Position numbers and translations under genes: made by a program. From contig CAKSJF010000049.1 in NCBI GenBank assembly GCA_934462945.1, forward strand, positions 1-17,382: a DNA stretch of 17,382 nt. The letters run 5' to 3'. Position 1 is the stretch's first letter. Every line of letters starts with the position of its first letter. Source of the stretch: an uncultured Clostridia bacterium (GTDB lineage Bacteria > Bacillota > Clostridia > UBA1381). The notes beneath the pieces are model-generated. The model was given only the letters and a program-made list of their open reading frames with translations. It was not told where the DNA came from and did not search any database. Shown in pieces: positions 7,555-14,213 of the stretch.

Positions 7555-8997
7555 ATGAAAAAGTTAATTTTTTTACTGACCGTCCTTGTTTGTTTTTTGA
7601 CAGGCGGCAGTGTTTTAGCAATGACGCTTGAATACGACGGCGGCGTACATAACTATACCGGAAACCTGTATGATCTGTTTGTAGACGGAAAGCAGGTATC
7701 AACCCCGTTAGAGCCGATCATTTTTAACGACCGTGCCTTAGTGCCGGTTCGGGAAGTCATGGAGGCAATGGGGGCAACCGTTGATTATCAGGACGGAAAA
7801 ATCACCATCACGCAACACGGCATTTCGATTCTGATGCAGATCGGAAACAGCGCTGTTACGGTAAACGGAGAAAAGAAAACCATTCCGGACAATGTCGCTC
7901 CAAAGCTGATTGCAAAGCAGGGCGAAAGCGCAAAAACAATGGTTCCGGTTCGGTTTATTTCCGAAACGCTTGGGTATGCGGTCGATTTTGACGGCACCTG
8001 CATTTCGATTCATGAGCCGGGTGTCACACCGGAAATCAAACGCGAACCCAACACGCTCACCGGACTTTACTATAAGCAAACCGGTGCAACGGTAAAAATT
8101 TCGGTAACCGCAGAAAAAGCAATCACACAATATAAGGACCTGATTCTAACCGAATCGGGCGTGCTTTATCTGGATATTCCAAACAGTACCTCGCAGCTTC
8201 CGTCTAATTCCACAGTAGGAAAGGGCGCAGTCAAAGCAGTCCGGGTCGGCATTCATGACGATTATACCCGGATTGCATTAGATGTACAGAATTTAAAGGA
8301 CTATACCGCCGAGCTTTCCGACGACCGCAAAACACTCAGCATTTACACCCTGCAACGGTCAGACACACAGCAGGAGAAAATTGTGGTGATTGATGCCGGG
8401 CATGGCGGTCATGACGGCGGTGCGTCTGCCGCATATGACGGTGTCTCCTACTACGAAAAAGATCTGACCCTTTCCATCGCACAGCAGACGGCAAAAATTT
8501 TAGAGGAAAACGGAGTCAAAACGATTTTAACGCGGAATACCGATGTCTTTTTAGAATTAGCCGACCGCTCCGCGGTTGCCAACAATGCTAATGCGGCAAT
8601 CTTTTGCAGCGTACATATTAATTCCGTTGATAACGCGCCGCAGGCAAACGGCGTGGAGGTTTACTATGCAAAAACGAACAACGAAAAGGATTACGGCATG
8701 ACCAGCTCCGAGGTGGCGCAAAAGGTTTTGGATAACATCATCAAAAACACCGGCGCAACCAACCGCCGTGTGAAAAACGCACAGCATGTGGTAACCAGAA
8801 CCAGCAGCATGCCGGCAATTCTGGTGGAATGCGGATTTATTTCAAATGAAACAGAGTTAAAAAAGATGGAATCGGCAGACTATCAGTATCTGCTTGCTGC
8901 CGGAATTGCCACCGGACTAAAGCAAAGCCTTTCCGGCATTACCATTCCGACCAGTGATACCATTGTAAAATCGGACGATTTGGGAACAAAATTATAA
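7555..8997 (+). CDS. Exported N-acetylmuramoyl-L-alanine amidase with stalk and AMIN domains
   Basis: A zinc peptidoglycan amidase that cuts the bond between MurNAc and L-Ala of the stem peptide. The product is 480 residues. A signal peptide is visible at residues 1-22 (KK, hydrophobic run, SVLA). Next is a copper-amine-oxidase-N-like stalk region (about 40-153) with two ALVPVRE/TMVPVRF motifs, then an AMIN-like beta domain (about 176-265) that usually targets the wall. The Amidase_3 domain (about 276-458) has zinc ligands His283 (DAGHGG), Glu301 (YYEKDL) and His354 (SVHINS), and catalytic Glu425 (ILVECGF). It should act in the wall outside the membrane. It is packed 3 nt after ruvB and 17 nt before queA, so it is co-transcribed with DNA repair and tRNA modification genes. 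Its role (growth, division or spore-related) is not evident. Confidence 0.92.
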   Translation: MKKLIFLLTVLVCFLTGGSVLAMTLEYDGGVHNYTGNLYDLFVDGKQVSTPLEPIIFNDRALVPVREVMEAMGATVDYQDGKITITQHGISILMQIGNSAVTVNGEKKTIPDNVAPKLIAKQGESAKTMVPVRFISETLGYAVDFDGTCISIHEPGVTPEIKREPNTLTGLYYKQTGATVKISVTAEKAITQYKDLILTESGVLYLDIPNSTSQLPSNSTVGKGAVKAVRVGIHDDYTRIALDVQNLKDYTAELSDDRKTLSIYTLQRSDTQQEKIVVIDAGHGGHDGGASAAYDGVSYYEKDLTLSIAQQTAKILEENGVKTILTRNTDVFLELADRSAVANNANAAIFCSVHINSVDNAPQANGVEVYYAKTNNEKDYGMTSSEVAQKVLDNIIKNTGATNRRVKNAQHVVTRTSSMPAILVECGFISNETELKKMESADYQYLLAAGIATGLKQSLSGITIPTSDTIVKSDDLGTKL

Positions 8998-9014
8998 GAA
9001 ACGAAGGAACGATC

Positions 9015-10040
9015 ATGGATAAAAAGGATTTTTATTTTGACCTGCCGCAGGAGCTGATTGCGCAGGAGCCGATCAAGGATCGGAGCGCCTCCCGGATGCT
9101 TTGTCTTGACAAGCACACCGGCGAATTTTCACACCGGCATTTTTACGATATTGTGGATTTACTGAATCCGGGCGACTGCCTGATTCTCAATAACACCAAA
9201 GTACTTCCGGCACGTCTTTACGGAACAAAAGAGGACACTGGTGCGGCAGTGGAATTTTTACTGCTGCACAAGCACACCCTAAACGACTGGGAGGTCATTC
9301 TAAAGCCGGGCAGACGCGCAAAACCAGGTGCAAAATTTGTGTTCGGAAACGGTGAGCTGACCTGTGAGATTTTAGAGGTCATTAACGACGGAAACCGACT
9401 GGTTCGTTTCCATTATGACGGAGTGTTTGAGGAAATTTTAGACCGCCTGGGTGAAATGCCGCTTCCTCCCTACATCACAAAACGCTTGGAGGATAAGGAT
9501 CGCTATCAGACTGTCTATGCAAAAGCGCCCGGATCAGCTGCTGCCCCCACTGCCGGACTTCATTTTACCAAGGAAATTTTAGAAAAGATTCAGGAAAAAG
9601 GGGTACGAATCGGCGAGGTAACGCTGCATGTCGGATTAGGAACATTCCGTCCGGTCAAAACGGACAATATTTTAGACCACAAAATGCATTCTGAATTTTA
9701 TATTTTTCCAAAAGAAACTGCTGATCTGGTTAACGAAACAAGAAAAAACGGGAATCGGGTCATTGCCGTTGGGACAACTGCAACCCGCGTGTTAGAAACG
9801 GTCGGACAAAACGGATTTCCGCTCTCTGCCGACACCGGCTGGACGGATATTTTCATCTATCCCGGCAAGGAAATCCGGGTGGTGGACGCACTGATTACAA
9901 ACTTCCACCTGCCGGAATCCACCCTGATCATGCTTGTGAGCGCTATGGCAGGCAGAGAACATGTTCTCGCCGCATATGAGGAAGCCGTCCGCCAGGGCTA
10001 TCATTTCTTTAGTTTTGGCGATTGTATGTTTATCCATTAG
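9015..10040 (+). CDS. queA: S-adenosylmethionine:tRNA ribosyltransferase-isomerase QueA
   Basis: Transfers and rearranges the ribosyl group of SAM onto preQ1 already placed in tRNA (position 34 of GUN anticodons), giving epoxyqueuosine. The product is 341 residues, normal for the family. Signatures: FDLPQELIAQEPIKDRSASRML at the N-terminus, LNNTKVLPARLYG (58-70), GSAAAPTAGLHFT (about 173-185), HVGLGTFRPV, ITNFHLPESTLIMLVSA (about 299-315), and YHFFSFGDCMFI at the C-terminus. The ATG has an AAGGA site about 6 nt upstream. In many Firmicutes queA follows ruvAB and precedes tgt. Here tgt is absent, and a toxin-antitoxin pair followed by the preQ1 operon comes next. Confidence 0.97.
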   Translation: MDKKDFYFDLPQELIAQEPIKDRSASRMLCLDKHTGEFSHRHFYDIVDLLNPGDCLILNNTKVLPARLYGTKEDTGAAVEFLLLHKHTLNDWEVILKPGRRAKPGAKFVFGNGELTCEILEVINDGNRLVRFHYDGVFEEILDRLGEMPLPPYITKRLEDKDRYQTVYAKAPGSAAAPTAGLHFTKEILEKIQEKGVRIGEVTLHVGLGTFRPVKTDNILDHKMHSEFYIFPKETADLVNETRKNGNRVIAVGTTATRVLETVGQNGFPLSADTGWTDIFIYPGKEIRVVDALITNFHLPESTLIMLVSAMAGREHVLAAYEEAVRQGYHFFSFGDCMFIH

Positions 10041-10043
10041 ACC

Positions 10044-10072
10044 TTGACAATTATTTTAATGCAAATGATAAT
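10044..10072 (+). promoter_or_regulatory. Sigma-A promoter for hicAB (and possibly the preQ1 operon)
   Basis: Perfect TTGACA (10044-10049), 17 bp, GATAAT (10067-10072), starting 4 nt after the queA stop. A second perfect -10 box TATAAT is at 10122-10127 without a clear -35, and could give a shorter leader. The arms AATTAT (10049-10054) and ATAATT (10068-10073) form an inverted repeat spanning the promoter, a plausible operator for the HicB DNA-binding domain. No promoter was recognised between hicB and queF, so this may drive the que genes as well. Confidence 0.6.
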
Positions 10073-10145
10073 TTTTTATTAATTTTTTTGAAAAACCATT
10101 TTCTTTTGTGTATTTTTTGTGTATAATAAAGACAGAGGTAATTTG

Positions 10146-10319
10146 ATGAAACAAAAAGATTTGATCAAAAAGCTCCTCTCTGCCGGATTTTCTTTTGAAC
10201 GGCACGGAGGGAATCACGATATATATCGTCGGGGTCTTGAAATCGAGCAAGTACCTCGCCATAAAGAGATCAACGAGAAGCTCGCAAAGGCTATTTTAAA
10301 GAAATGGAGGATTGAATGA
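10146..10319 (+). CDS. hicA: HicA family toxin (mRNA interferase)
   Basis: A small type II toxin of 57 residues with a dsRNA-binding-like fold that cuts mRNA and is neutralised by HicB. The N-terminal KQKDLIKKLLSAGFSFERHGGNHDIYRR matches HicA, including the glycine pair and catalytic His24. The tail EINEKLAKAILKKWRI is the usual closing helix. The start is the ATG at 10146 with AGAGG about 7 nt upstream. A longer frame beginning at a GTG at 10119 overlaps a -10 box and is rejected. The toxin comes first and its stop overlaps the hicB start (ATGA), the common hicAB layout. The active-site His is intact, so the toxin looks functional. Confidence 0.9.
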   Translation: MKQKDLIKKLLSAGFSFERHGGNHDIYRRGLEIEQVPRHKEINEKLAKAILKKWRIE

Positions 10320-10738
10320 TGAAAACAGTATATCCTGCAATTTTTACGCAAACGGCAGACGGTTATTTGATTGAAGTACCGGATTTAGAAATATTGACCG
10401 AAGGAACAGATATGGAAAACGCTATTGAAATGGCAAGGGATGCAATTTCAATTACAATTGTTTCAATGGAAGATCGCAAGCAGACCGTTCCCGTTCCTTC
10501 TCCCATGGAATGCATAAACACAAAAGAAGGAACCTTTGCTGACGAAGGAAAAGGATTCGTCTCGTTAGTTGATATCGACACAGCAGAATACAGACGAAAA
10601 ATCGACACAAAGCCTGTCAGAAGAAACGTTTCGCTGCCAAGCTGGCTGAACTACGAGGTAAATGAAGCAGGAATCAACGTATCACGTTTTTTACAGGATG
10701 CCTTAGTAGAAAAGCTGAATCTTCAGCCAAGATCATAA
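10316..10738 (+). CDS. hicB: HicB family antitoxin with C-terminal ribbon-helix-helix domain
   Basis: Antitoxin and probable autorepressor partner of HicA, 140 residues. The N-terminal half (MKTVYPAIFTQTADGYLIEVPDL...ENAIEMARDAI) is the partial RNase H-like HicB fold that binds the toxin. The C-terminal portion VRRNVSLPSWLNYEVNEAGINVSRFLQDALVEKL (about 101-134) is a ribbon-helix-helix DNA-binding domain. Two adjacent ATGs are possible, 10316 (overlapping the hicA stop) and 10319; GGAGG at 10306-10310 is 5 or 8 nt away. The promoter upstream of hicA carries a palindrome that could be its operator. queF begins 39 nt downstream with no visible terminator. Confidence 0.9.
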   Translation: MMKTVYPAIFTQTADGYLIEVPDLEILTEGTDMENAIEMARDAISITIVSMEDRKQTVPVPSPMECINTKEGTFADEGKGFVSLVDIDTAEYRRKIDTKPVRRNVSLPSWLNYEVNEAGINVSRFLQDALVEKLNLQPRS

Positions 10739-10777
10739 CGCAAACAAAAGATCAAATATAGAAAGGAGCAGGCACAC

Positions 10778-11254
10778 ATGCCAAGAAGTAAAGAAGAAAC
10801 AGAGGGCTTAACGCTTTTGGGAAATAAAAAGACCGTTTACCGGGATGATTATGCGCCGGAGGTTTTGGAAACATTTTTAAACAAGCATCCGGACAACGAT
10901 TATATGGTGACATTTGACTGTCCGGAATTTACATCATTATGCCCGATTACAGGGCAACCGGATTTTGCAAAAATCCGTATCAACTACATTCCGAATAAAC
11001 GAATGGTAGAAAGTAAATCCTTAAAGCTTTATTTATTCAGTTTCCGCAACCGCGGAGATTTTCATGAGGACTGCATGAATATTATCATGAAAGACCTTGT
11101 GGCGCTGATGCAGCCGAAATATTTGGAGGTGAAGGGCATTTTCACACCGCGCGGCGGCATTTCCATTTACCCGTTCGCAAACTATGGCGAACCGGGAACA
11201 AAATACGAAAAAATTGCAGAGGAAAGACTCTTTGTACAGCTATCACAATACTAA
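10778..11254 (+). CDS. queF: NADPH-dependent 7-cyano-7-deazaguanine reductase QueF
   Basis: Reduces the nitrile of preQ0 to the aminomethyl group of preQ1 with two NADPH, through a covalent thioimide. This is the short (unimodular) type, 158 residues, resembling the Bacillus enzyme in length. Catalytic Cys55 and Asp62 lie in FTSLCPITGQPDF, and the substrate-binding pair His96-Glu97 in GDFHEDC. The QueF motif VESKSLKLYLFSFRN is at about 77-91. The ATG has AAAGGAG 8-9 nt upstream. It is first gene of the preQ1 operon although it catalyses the last preQ1 step, and it follows hicB closely. Identity is secure. Confidence 0.97.
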   Translation: MPRSKEETEGLTLLGNKKTVYRDDYAPEVLETFLNKHPDNDYMVTFDCPEFTSLCPITGQPDFAKIRINYIPNKRMVESKSLKLYLFSFRNRGDFHEDCMNIIMKDLVALMQPKYLEVKGIFTPRGGISIYPFANYGEPGTKYEKIAEERLFVQLSQY

Positions 11255-11264
11255 AGGAGACATG

Positions 11265-11369
11265 AGTCTGAATAAAATCGCCCATAGCACAGCTTTTTTG
11301 CTCGGGGCGGTACCAGCGTACAGCACCACTCGCTGCAAAGCAGCACTCTGAGCGATTTTCTTTCAGACT
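11265..11369. repeat. Compact 105-bp inverted-repeat element between queF and queC
   Basis: The ends AGTCTGAA (11265-11272) and TTCAGACT (11362-11369) are perfectly complementary. A second pair, AAAATCGC (11274-11281) and GCGATTTT (11352-11359), continues the stem after a small internal loop, giving about 16 paired positions at the termini. Inside is a further hairpin GCTGC-AAA-GCAGC (11332-11344) and a GTAC-CAGC-GTAC short repeat. This fits a small palindromic mobile element (MITE-like) or a structured RNA. No target duplication is obvious. It does not show the features of a preQ1 riboswitch that I know. A 29-codon frame (11262-11351) reads through it, with its AGGAG only 2 nt from the ATG, so it is probably not a gene. 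Confidence 0.5.
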
Positions 11370-11411
11370 TCAATTTTGTGCCTTACGGCATAGAAAGGAA
11401 TGATTATAAAA

Positions 11412-12083
11412 ATGAATCGAAAAGCATTAGTTGTCCTGTCCGGCGGACAGGACTCAACCACCTGCCTGTTCTGGGCAATCAAACAATACGGACACGACAA
11501 TGTATCTGCCATCGGCTTTGACTACGGTCAGCGGCACAAATTAGAATTGACCTGTGCAGAAAATATTTGCAAGGATGAAAAGATTCCGTTTGAAATCGTA
11601 GCAACACCGATCATCAGCCAACTGAGTGCAAACTCTCTGACGCGCGAGGATATTCCGGTAGAGGAGAAAAAGCCAGAGGGCGCGCCGCCGAACACCTTTG
11701 TTGAGGGACGGAATCTGCTCTTTTTAAGCTATGCGGCAATTTATGCAAAAACACACGGGATCACCGATCTGGTAACCGGTGTCTGTGAAACAGATTTTTC
11801 CGGCTATCCGGACTGCCGGGACGCGTTTGTAAAATCTTTAAACGTGACACTAAACCTGGCAATGGACTATCCGTTTGTGATCCACACACCGCTGATGTGG
11901 CTGGACAAAAAGCAAACCTGGGAATTGGCAGACAATCTGGGTGTTTTAGATTTAATCTACCACAAAACGCTGACCTGCTATAACGGTGTGATCGGTGAGG
12001 GCTGCGGACATTGTCCCTCCTGCTATCTGCGCCGGAGAGGGTACGAAGACTACATGGAAAGCAAGGAAAAAAAGAATGTATGA
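11412..12083 (+). CDS. queC: 7-cyano-7-deazaguanine synthase QueC
   Basis: ATP-dependent enzyme that converts 7-carboxy-7-deazaguanine and ammonia to preQ0. The product is 223 residues. The PP-loop LSGGQDSTTCLFWA is at about 9-22 and FDYGQRHKLEL follows at 36-46. FVEGRNLLFLSYAAIYA is a conserved substrate/ATP region. Zinc is bound by Cys189, Cys198, Cys201 and Cys204 (TCYNG...GCGHCPSCYLRRRG). The start MNRKALVV is preferred over an ATG four codons earlier (11400), which abuts the AAAGGA site and could not be used efficiently. Its 3' end overlaps queD by 8 nt. The inverted-repeat element at 11265-11369 separates it from queF. Confidence 0.96.
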   Translation: MNRKALVVLSGGQDSTTCLFWAIKQYGHDNVSAIGFDYGQRHKLELTCAENICKDEKIPFEIVATPIISQLSANSLTREDIPVEEKKPEGAPPNTFVEGRNLLFLSYAAIYAKTHGITDLVTGVCETDFSGYPDCRDAFVKSLNVTLNLAMDYPFVIHTPLMWLDKKQTWELADNLGVLDLIYHKTLTCYNGVIGEGCGHCPSCYLRRRGYEDYMESKEKKNV

Positions 12084-12411
12084 AGTAATTAAAAAACTGG
12101 AAATCAGCGCGGCACACAAGCTGAATCTATCCTACCCGTCCAAATGCACCAATCTGCACGGACACAACTGGCTGGTAACCGTCTATCTGCGCGGAGACAC
12201 CTTAAATGAGGACGGTATGCTGATGGACTTCACCCACATCAAAAAAAAGGTACAGGATCGGTTTGACCACAAAGTGATCAATGAGGAGGTTTCCTTTAAC
12301 CCAACCGCTGAGAACCTGGCGCACTTTATCTGCGAGGATTTAGGAAAGCTTTGCTATCGGGTGGATGTGCAGGAGAGCGAAAACAACACCGCCTCTTATT
12401 ATCGCGATTAA
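12076..12411 (+). CDS. queD: 6-carboxy-5,6,7,8-tetrahydropterin synthase QueD
   Basis: Converts dihydroneopterin triphosphate, the FolE product, to 6-carboxytetrahydropterin. The product is 111 residues, of the tunnelling-fold PTPS family. Zinc ligands are His14 (SAAHKL), His28 and His30 (LHGHNW). Catalytic residues are Cys24, the Asp64-His65 pair in RFDHKVIN, and Glu100 in VQESENNTASY. The start MYEVIKK lies inside the end of queC, giving an 8-nt overlap, with AAGGA about 8 nt upstream; a longer in-frame start within queC is rejected. queE follows after 30 nt. Confidence 0.95.
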   Translation: MYEVIKKLEISAAHKLNLSYPSKCTNLHGHNWLVTVYLRGDTLNEDGMLMDFTHIKKKVQDRFDHKVINEEVSFNPTAENLAHFICEDLGKLCYRVDVQESENNTASYYRD

Positions 12412-12441
12412 TAAGGGACACACAAAGAAAGGGACATACAA

Positions 12442-13128
12442 ATGACATATCGTGTTGTCGAAATTTTTGACAGTATTGACGGCGAGGGCATCCGAACCGG
12501 TCAGCCGGTTTCCTTTGTCCGTCTTGCCGGATGCAATTTAAGATGCAGCTACTGCGACACACTCTATGCGCTCTATGGAGAAGCAGAGCCTTGCCGGTAT
12601 ACCGAAATGACGGGAAAAGAAATTTTAGAAAAGCTGAATCCCTCCTACCGCCGCGTTACCTTAACCGGCGGTGAGCCACTGATTGCGGAGGGGGCAGCAG
12701 ATTTGGTAAACCTGATGATGCAAAACGGCTTTGAAGTAAATATTGAAACAAACGGCGCGGCAGCGCTGCGTCCTTTTGAGGAAAGGCTCAAAGACCGGGA
12801 AAAGCTTTTCTATACCATTGATTATAAGCTTCCCTCCAGCGGCATGGAGGAAAAAATGCTTTGGGAAAACTTTCTTCTCTTAGAGGAAAGAGACGTGATA
12901 AAATTTGTTGTCGGAGACGAGAGGGACACAAAAGTGATGTTGGATGTACTCTCCCGCCTGTCCGCACAACGGGCATCCATGCCGCATCTCGTTATCGGGG
13001 CGGTTTACGGTTCCTATGACGCGCAAAAATTAGTAGATCTGATCTTATCCGAACCGCTTTTACGTAATGCACGCTTTCAGGTTCAGCTGCACAAGATGAT
13101 ATGGGATCCGGACAAGCGCGGCGTATAA
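12442..13128 (+). CDS. queE: 7-carboxy-7-deazaguanine synthase QueE (radical SAM)
   Basis: Radical-SAM ring-contraction enzyme that turns 6-carboxytetrahydropterin into 7-carboxy-7-deazaguanine. The product is 228 residues. The iron-sulfur motif is CNLRCSYC with Cys31, Cys35 and Cys38 (standard CX3CX2C). It is preceded by FDSIDGEGIRTGQPVSFVRLAG (9-30), the typical QueE opening, and followed by VTLTGGEPLI, the SAM-binding GGE motif. IETNG and the C-terminal VQLHKMIWDP also match the family. The ATG has an AAAGGGA site about 9 nt upstream. folE starts 32 nt downstream. Confidence 0.96.
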   Translation: MTYRVVEIFDSIDGEGIRTGQPVSFVRLAGCNLRCSYCDTLYALYGEAEPCRYTEMTGKEILEKLNPSYRRVTLTGGEPLIAEGAADLVNLMMQNGFEVNIETNGAAALRPFEERLKDREKLFYTIDYKLPSSGMEEKMLWENFLLLEERDVIKFVVGDERDTKVMLDVLSRLSAQRASMPHLVIGAVYGSYDAQKLVDLILSEPLLRNARFQVQLHKMIWDPDKRGV

Positions 13129-13160
13129 CGCTTGACACAGGCAACAGAATGGAGATTGAA

Positions 13161-13739
13161 ATGAAACAGGAATTTAACCAGAAAAAAATCGCTTCTTTAA
13201 TCAAAGAACTCTTAAAAGAACTGGGAGACGATCCGGAGCGCGAGGGGTTAAGAGAAACACCGGAACGTGTTGCCCGGATGTATGCCGAGGTTTTAGAGGG
13301 CATGCGTTATTCCAACGACGAGATTGCCGAAATGTTTGACAAATGCTTTACCGATGTCCAAACGCATGATTTAGTGTTAGTGAAGGATATTGAGGTATTC
13401 AGCTATTGCGAGCATCATTTAGCGCTGATGTACAACATGCGTGTGCATGTCGGCTATATTCCAAAAGATCGCGTGATCGGTCTTTCCAAAATCGCCCGGA
13501 TTGCCGATATGGCGGCAAAGCGTCTGCAATTGCAGGAACGTCTTGGCTGCGACATTGCCGAAATTATGCAAAAGGTGTTAAAAACCGAGGACGTAATTGT
13601 GGTAATTGAGGGCGAACATAGCTGCATGACTGCACGCGGGATCAAATCCCGGAATGCAAAAACCCGGACAGCAGCCATCCGCGGTATTTTTGAAACGGAC
13701 GACCAGCTGCGCAGCGAGGTATACAGTCTTTTGAAGTAA
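13161..13739 (+). CDS. folE: GTP cyclohydrolase I (FolE type)
   Basis: Opens and rearranges GTP to dihydroneopterin triphosphate, the entry point for both folate and deazaguanine synthesis. The product is 192 residues. Zinc ligands are Cys83 and His86 in YCEHHLALM and Cys155 in GEHSCMTARG. The PERVARMYAEV helix and the VIGLSKIARIADMAAKRLQLQERL core are typical. The start MKQEFNQ is chosen because GGAG lies 6 nt upstream; in-frame Mets at 13149 and further up lack a better site. As last gene of the queF-queC-queD-queE-folE operon it probably supplies the queuosine pathway here. It is the zinc-dependent IA type, not FolE2. Confidence 0.96.
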   Translation: MKQEFNQKKIASLIKELLKELGDDPEREGLRETPERVARMYAEVLEGMRYSNDEIAEMFDKCFTDVQTHDLVLVKDIEVFSYCEHHLALMYNMRVHVGYIPKDRVIGLSKIARIADMAAKRLQLQERLGCDIAEIMQKVLKTEDVIVVIEGEHSCMTARGIKSRNAKTRTAAIRGIFETDDQLRSEVYSLLK

Positions 13740-13783
13740 GTTTTGAACAACTTGAACAAAAAGCAAAATATTATAAAAGAAAA

Positions 13784-13826
13784 CTTGTATAATTTGTATT
13801 GATATGTTACAATAAAATTATACAGG
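13784..13826. promoter_or_regulatory. Inverted repeat over the promoter, followed by T-tracts
   Basis: TGTATAATTT (13786-13795) and AAATTATACA (13815-13824) are perfectly complementary over 10 bp, extendable to 12 pairs with one G-T. They flank the -10 box, with a 19-nt loop. An inner TTGTA/TACAA pair (13794-13798, 13808-13812) nests inside. T7 and further T-runs follow immediately. The placement suggests an operator. A weak AT-rich terminator for folE is the alternative. Confidence 0.45.
13785..13813 (+). promoter_or_regulatory. Extended -10 promoter for the hydrogenase-linked operon
   Basis: TTGTAT (13785-13790), 17 bp, then TG-T-TACAAT, an extended -10 (hexamer 13808-13813). The predicted start is near 13820, about 37 nt before the DRTGG gene. 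The core ATTGATATGTTACAAT (13798-13813) recurs with one difference upstream of the hydC-like gene. A direct repeat TTGAACAA (13743-13750 and 13752-13759) lies further upstream and has no known role. Confidence 0.65.
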
Positions 13827-13856
13827 TTTTTTTATTTTTTTGCAAGGAGGTAGTAT

Positions 13857-14213
13857 ATGAAGCTAAGTGAAGTAAAAGAGATTTTAAATGCCGATCTGCT
13901 CACACCGGAGGAGGGACTGGAAAATGAGGTATTTTCCGCTTGCGGCTGTGACCTGATGAGTGATGTGCTTGCATTTGTCAAGGATCGCGCTCTGCTTTTG
14001 ACCGGACTGATGAATCCGCAGGTGGTCAGAACAGCAGAAATGATGGATATTGGGTGTATCGTTTTTGTACGCGGCAAAACACCGGAGGAGGAGCTGATTC
14101 ATCTGGCAGAATCGAAAGAGATTGTTCTCATGCGTACAGAAGCTCCGCTCTATATTGCCTGCGGAAAGCTCTACCAAGCCGGTTTAGTCGGCAAGGAAAG
14201 GGGCGGCGCATGA
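13857..14213 (+). CDS. DRTGG-domain-like protein (first of two)
   Basis: A small cytoplasmic protein of 118 residues resembling the DRTGG domain seen in clostridial hydrogenase clusters and, fused to other domains, in phosphotransacetylase-type proteins. Visible features are the CGCDLMSDVLAF segment (about 29-40), the LTGLMNPQVVRTAEMMDIGCIVFVRGK stretch (48-74), and a C-terminal IVLMRTEAPLYIACGKLYQAGL. No catalytic motif is apparent. It is clearly paralogous to the protein at 15946-16278: both have a G-C-x-x-D-L start, an N-x-x-x-x-A helix, a GCI strand and a final ligand-pocket-like loop. AAGGAGG lies 6 nt before the ATG, the first gene after the promoter. The stop overlaps the next start (ATGA). 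The DRTGG domain's function is unknown; binding of a ligand or partner is a guess. Confidence 0.75.
   Translation: MKLSEVKEILNADLLTPEEGLENEVFSACGCDLMSDVLAFVKDRALLLTGLMNPQVVRTAEMMDIGCIVFVRGKTPEEELIHLAESKEIVLMRTEAPLYIACGKLYQAGLVGKERGGA

Noticed and set aside
10714..10727. Terminator-like hairpin GCTGAA-TC-TTCAGC at the end of hicB
   Set aside because: It lies within the coding sequence, has a very short loop and no U-tract after it.
11255..11399. preQ1 riboswitch before queC
   Set aside because: The place is right, but I see neither the small C-rich loop and A-rich tail of the class I aptamer nor a recognisable class II or III pattern. The segment is dominated by terminal inverted repeats. 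A covariance search would settle it.
13794..13812. Rex operator
   Set aside because: The TTGT...ACAA ends fit but are 19 bp overall instead of 18, and the inner bases do not match. Mentioned only as a possibility in the findings.
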